Origin: SUG1106 sp964651095
Lineage (GTDB): Bacteria > Bacillota > Clostridia > Peptostreptococcales > Anaerovoracaceae
Reading direction: 5' to 3'
DNA length: 9,135 nucleotides
NCBI GenBank assembly: GCA_964651095.1
Contig: CAZYWO010000081.1
Coordinates: forward strand, 1 to 9,135
In this document: piece by piece, positions 6,619 through 9,135 of the stretch
Layout of the letters: each line of letters starts with the position of its first letter
Position numbering within the stretch: position 1 is the first letter of the stretch
Notes under the pieces: generated by a model
Seen by the model: only the letters and a program-made list of their open reading frames with translations
What the model was told of the DNA's origin: nothing
Databases searched by the model: none
Made by a program: the position numbers and the translations under genes

Positions 6619-6714
6619 AAAAAAACCGGGGCAGACGTCTTATTGAACCGGCCTCAAAAATGTTAGATTTTCACTCTAACTTTTGGGATCGGTTAATTCT
6701 TCGCCATGCCCCGG
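6619..6714 (-). terminator. Nested-hairpin terminator of gdhA
   Basis: An 8-bp all-matched stem joins TGCCCCGG (6707-6714) to CCGGGGCA (6626-6633). On the minus strand the second arm is followed at once by seven T (6625-6619), so termination of gdhA transcripts is well supported. The usual short loop is replaced by 73 nt, most of which is a second long palindrome (6642-6697). The transcript of this terminator would be a two-storey hairpin about 89 nt long. It starts 46 nt after the gdhA stop. Confidence 0.8.
6642..6697. repeat. 56-nt imperfect palindrome with insertion-sequence-like arms
   Basis: Pairing runs from ATT/AAT at the base through AACCG/CGGTT (6646-6650, 6690-6694), CTCAAAA/TTTTGGG (6653-6659, 6681-6687) and GTTAGA/TCTAAC (6662-6667, 6675-6680), with small bulges and a 7-nt loop. 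Read inward from both ends, the arms are versions of one sequence: TGAACCGGCCTCAAAA then GTTAGA, and TTAACCGATCCCAAAA then GTTAGA. From memory, this type of terminal sequence (a CC-rich block, CAAAA, then GTTAGA) resembles ends of IS3-family elements of the IS150 group. It carries no transposase. It could be a miniature palindromic element sitting in the gdhA terminator loop. Confidence 0.5.
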
Positions 6715-6760
6715 CATCTATTTATCAAGCCAATACATCTTGTAAAACATTTTTTTTGGG

Positions 6761-8098
6761 TTATACCCATCCCTGTTCTCTCATGGCTTTTACAACTTTA
6801 CGGAAACCTGCAATATTTGCTCCCATTACATAGTTACCCGGATTGTCATAATCCTCAGCAGCAGTCGAAACCTGTTTCCAAATGTCTTTCATTATTTCGT
6901 GAAGCTCTGCATCTACATCTTCAAATGTGCGGTGTATTCTCATACTGTTCTGAGACATTTCCAATGCTGAAACAGCTACGCCGCCTGCATTGGAAGCTTT
7001 ACCCGGCATAAAGAGTACGCCCTTTGACTGTAGGTAATCTGTTGCTTCTCTTGTAGTAGGCATGTTTGCGCCTTCAGCAACTGCATAGCATCCTCTTTCA
7101 ACCAGACCTTTTGCATCTTCTAAATTCAGTTCGTTCTGTGAAGCGCACGGAAGAGCCACATCGCATGTAACATCTTCCCAAACTTTTTTGCCTTCATAAT
7201 ATGTTGCAGTCGGAACTGCCTTAACATATTCGCTGATACGAGCGCGACGCTCTTCTTTTATATCTTTTACCACGTCTACCTTTATTCCATCCGGGTCGTA
7301 TACATAGCCGTTGGAATCGCTGACAGTAATAACCTTTGCACCCATCTGCTGTGCTTTTTCAACTGTGTAAGTTGCAACGTTTCCCGAACCGGATACTGCG
7401 ACGACGGAACCTTTTATTTCCTTACCGTTCGCTTTAAGCATTTCTTCTGTAATATAAACCAGACCATAGCCTGTAGCTTCTGTACGAGCCAGTGAACCGC
7501 CCCAAAGCAATCCTTTTCCTGTTAGTACGCCTTCAAACTGATTAGTCAATTTCTTGTACTGTCCATATAAATAACCAATTTCACGGCCGCCTACACCGAT
7601 ATCTCCGGCAGGAACGTCTTCATTAGGACCGATATATTTAAAAAGTTCGCTCATAAAGCTCTGGCAGAAAGCCATAATTTCTCTGTCTGATTTACCTTTA
7701 GGATCAAAGTTTGAACCGCCTTTTGCTCCTCCGATTGGCTGACCTGTAAGTGCATTCTTAAAAATCTGCTCAAATCCAAGGAAATTCATAATGCTTCTGT
7801 TTACGCTTGGGTGGAAACGAAGACCGCCCTTATATGGACCAAGCGCGCTGTTGAACTGAATTCTATAACCTCTGTTAACCTGAAGCTGTCCATTATCGTC
7901 AACCCAAGGTACACGGAATGAAACACTTCTTTCAGGCTCTACAAGACGCTCAAGAAGTTTAATCTTTCTATACTCTTCTTCATGTGCCTTTACCGCCGGT
8001 GCAATAGAGTCGAGAACTTCTTGCACAGCCTGATGGAATTCCGGTTCTCCCTGATTATATTGTTTTACTCTTTCCATAACTTCTTCTACATAAGTCAT
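6761..8098 (-). CDS. gdhA: Glutamate dehydrogenase, probably NADP-specific
   Basis: Interconverts glutamate and 2-oxoglutarate plus ammonium; NADP-type enzymes mainly assimilate ammonium. The 445 residues match the hexameric small-subunit class. The N-terminal substrate domain has ALGPYKGGLRFHP (85-97, Lys90), GGAKGGSNFDPKG (123-135, catalytic Lys126) and PAGDIGVGGREIGY (163-176, Asp166). The Rossmann domain starts at VSGSGNVATYTVEK (235-248). At the end of the second strand it reads VSDSNGYVYD (259-268), closer to the SDS of the E. coli NADP enzyme than to the GPD of the NAD enzyme of Clostridium symbiosum; cofactor choice is inferred from this. Later motifs are CASQNE (318-323) and AEGANMP (341-347). 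The start is supported by GAGGAGGG, 7 nt before the ATG. It has its own promoter 140 bp upstream and a nested terminator, so it is monocistronic. Confidence 0.97.
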   Translation of the reverse strand: MTYVEEVMERVKQYNQGEPEFHQAVQEVLDSIAPAVKAHEEEYRKIKLLERLVEPERSVSFRVPWVDDNGQLQVNRGYRIQFNSALGPYKGGLRFHPSVNRSIMNFLGFEQIFKNALTGQPIGGAKGGSNFDPKGKSDREIMAFCQSFMSELFKYIGPNEDVPAGDIGVGGREIGYLYGQYKKLTNQFEGVLTGKGLLWGGSLARTEATGYGLVYITEEMLKANGKEIKGSVVAVSGSGNVATYTVEKAQQMGAKVITVSDSNGYVYDPDGIKVDVVKDIKEERRARISEYVKAVPTATYYEGKKVWEDVTCDVALPCASQNELNLEDAKGLVERGCYAVAEGANMPTTREATDYLQSKGVLFMPGKASNAGGVAVSALEMSQNSMRIHRTFEDVDAELHEIMKDIWKQVSTAAEDYDNPGNYVMGANIAGFRKVVKAMREQGWV

Positions 8099-8185
8099 TT
8101 TCTTGCCCTCCTCATGGTGATTATATTTAGTTTTTTAATTCAACACAGTTTTAATACATTAAATTATTAAGATTAAAAAATAAAA

Positions 8186-8213
8186 AAATAAAGATTTTAA
8201 TTAATCTTTATTT
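8186..8213 (-). promoter_or_regulatory. AU-rich leader hairpin with T-run, possible gdhA attenuator
   Basis: Perfect 11-bp arms AAATAAAGATT and AATCTTTATTT surround a 6-nt loop. On the minus strand the stem is followed by a nearly unbroken T-tract (seven T, one A, six T). It lies inside the gdhA leader, between promoter and start. This has the layout of an intrinsic terminator, but the stem has a single G-C pair, so it would be weak. Regulated attenuation is an inference; I recognise no riboswitch aptamer upstream. Confidence 0.4.
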
Positions 8214-8238
8214 CCCTGTGTGATTTTTTATACAAAGG

Positions 8239-8267
8239 AGTATAAAACACTATTTTTCTATTGTCAA
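8239..8267 (-). promoter_or_regulatory. Strong sigma-A promoter for gdhA
   Basis: The minus strand has a perfect TTGACA (8262-8267), a 17-bp spacer and TATACT (8239-8244, 5 of 6). It is the closest match to consensus in the window. Transcription would begin near 8232, giving a leader of about 134 nt before the gdhA ATG. Confidence 0.8.
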
Positions 8268-8285
8268 TATTATTTTGAATAATAT
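8267..8285. promoter_or_regulatory. 19-bp dyad abutting the gdhA -35, possible operator
   Basis: ATATTATT and AATAATAT arms (8267-8274 and 8278-8285) are perfect reverse complements around 3 bp. The dyad touches the -35 hexamer. A second palindrome, TTGTATACAA, follows one base away (8287-8296). Both would suit a regulator binding just upstream of RNA polymerase. The region is very AT-rich, so chance symmetry must be considered. Confidence 0.35.
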
Positions 8286-8401
8286 ATTGTATACAAGTTT
8301 TGTTTTTTATAAACAAAATACATAAACCTTTTTTTTGTTATTTTCACAATAATTGCAAAATATTCAATATTTAGAAAATACCCTTCCGTGATTATATCCC
8401 T

Positions 8402-9135
8402 TTACTCAATAAATCCTCCTCCAATCACTTTATCTCCGTTATAGAAGACAATGGACTGTCCCGGTGCGACTGCTCGCTGCGGTTCCTTAAATATTGTCAT
8501 AATTTTATTATTGTAAATCCTTAAAATCGCCTCAGACGGCATGGCAGAATATCTAACCTTGGCAAGAACCGTTTTACCATCATAATCTTCGGCAGATCCG
8601 AAAGTAAAAATATTGCCGGAGGATATTACCCTATTATCAAATAAATCTTCATTATCACCTAAAGTAATTTCGTTCCTGTCAAAATCAATCTTAGTAACAA
8701 ATGCAGGTTTTCCCAGAGCTATTCCAAGTCCTTTTCGCTGACCTATTGTATAATTGACAATTCCCTTGTGTTCACCAAGGATTCTTCCGTCTATGTCAAC
8801 GAAATTCCCCGGTTCAGAATTATAGCCAACACGTCTAATATAATTTACATAATTATCATCTGGGCTTATAAAGCAAATCTCCTGACTGTCCTTTTTTTCC
8901 GAATTCCGCATGTTTTGATTACGTGCAAGGCTCCTTATCTGTTCCTTGTCCAGAAACTCGCCCAAAGGGAAAATAAGGCGGCTCAAAACATCTTGTCCAA
9001 GACGATATAACATGTAAGACTGATCCTTTTTTATGTTGGCAGCACGGCTCACATAATACGCTCCTGTGTTTTCGTCGTAAGCAATTCTGCAATAATGACC
9101 CGTGGCTATATAATATGCGCATATGCGGTCGGCAT
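8402..9135 (-). CDS. mnmA: tRNA-specific 2-thiouridylase MnmA, N-terminus beyond the window
   Basis: Makes the 2-thio group of s2U34 in the anticodon of tRNA-Lys, -Glu and -Gln, using ATP and sulfur passed from a cysteine desulfurase. The 243 visible residues are the C-terminal two-thirds of a protein usually near 360 residues. The frame is open to the window edge: it reads ADRICAYYIATGHYCRI before the internal GTG at 9052, matching the family ATGHYARI segment, so the gene does not start at that GTG. Then follow KDQSYMLYRL (family KDQSYFL), the SQEICFI motif with the second catalytic Cys (visible residue 87), the GIVNYTIGQRKGLGIALGKP segment, and the C-terminal beta-barrel ending in RAVAPGQSIVFYNGDKVIGGG. 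The PP-loop and first catalytic Cys lie outside. The gene ends 303 bp before gdhA, with no clear terminator. Confidence 0.96.
   Translation of the reverse strand, partial: ADRICAYYIATGHYCRIAYDENTGAYYVSRAANIKKDQSYMLYRLGQDVLSRLIFPLGEFLDKEQIRSLARNQNMRNSEKKDSQEICFISPDDNYVNYIRRVGYNSEPGNFVDIDGRILGEHKGIVNYTIGQRKGLGIALGKPAFVTKIDFDRNEITLGDNEDLFDNRVISSGNIFTFGSAEDYDGKTVLAKVRYSAMPSEAILRIYNNKIMTIFKEPQRAVAPGQSIVFYNGDKVIGGGFIE

Larger units (their letters stand above)
8099..8401 (-). other. AT-rich control region between mnmA and gdhA
   Basis: This 303-bp stretch holds no credible gene on either strand. From right to left it contains the mnmA 3' flank without a clear terminator, a perfect 10-bp palindrome TTGTATACAA (8287-8296), a 19-bp dyad (8267-8285), a strong promoter (8239-8267), a leader hairpin with T-run (8186-8213) and the gdhA ribosome binding site. 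An 8-bp stem TTTTGTTT/AAACAAAA also lies near 8299-8318, without a following T-run. Confidence 0.6.

Noticed and set aside
6626..6714. A known riboswitch or the small SRP RNA
   Set aside because: It lacks the conserved GGAA-loop core of SRP RNA and the motifs of c-di-GMP and other common aptamers. It lies at a gene 3' end with a T-run, so it reads as a terminator with an unusual loop.
8299..8318. TTTTGTTT/AAACAAAA stem as the mnmA terminator
   Set aside because: The stem is almost all A/T and no T-run follows on the minus strand.
8402..9052. mnmA as a complete gene starting at the GTG at 9052
   Set aside because: The frame stays open to 9135 and encodes the conserved ATGHY segment upstream of that GTG, so the gene is cut by the window edge.
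1..9135. CRISPR array, tandem repeats, tRNA or rRNA genes, phage or toxin-antitoxin modules
   Set aside because: Reading both strands gave no regularly spaced repeats, cloverleaf-like segments or matching proteins. The coding space is taken up by the nine genes listed.

Overview
The window looks like a piece of chromosome from a low-GC, probably anaerobic Bacillota of the class Clostridia. The reasons are the AT-rich intergenic DNA, strong AGGAGG-type ribosome binding sites, sigma-A-like promoters, the alaS-ireB-ruvX neighbourhood typical of Firmicutes, and a Clostridia-style AlaRS with a short Cys-rich insert. Genus cannot be fixed from the sequence alone. All nine genes lie on the minus strand, so transcription runs from high to low coordinates.

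Read in transcription order: mnmA (tRNA 2-thiouridylase) enters at the right edge without its N-terminus. A 303-bp AT-rich gap follows, holding a near-consensus promoter, two upstream dyads and a leader hairpin. Next comes gdhA (probably NADP-type glutamate dehydrogenase), closed by an unusual nested-hairpin terminator. A two-gene unit follows: a cysteine-less alkyltransferase-like (ATL/MGMT-fold) protein and a GIY-YIG nuclease 14 bp downstream. A 69-residue YtxH-like membrane-anchored protein comes after that and ends in a good terminator. The last stretch is cls (cardiolipin synthase) with its own extended -10 promoter, alaS, ireB/reoM, a terminator, then ruvX with a candidate promoter of its own.

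Most of the content is housekeeping: tRNA modification and charging, ammonium assimilation, phospholipid synthesis, envelope stress control (IreB/ReoM) and a RuvX-family RNase H-fold nuclease. The parts most worth a second look are (1) the 89-nt nested hairpin at 6626-6714, whose inner 56-nt palindrome resembles paired insertion-sequence ends; (2) the ATL-like protein without any cysteine, paired with a small GIY-YIG nuclease; and (3) the gdhA control region. I saw no CRISPR array, tRNA, rRNA, intact transposase, phage gene or toxin-antitoxin pair. No new multi-gene defence-type system is supported.
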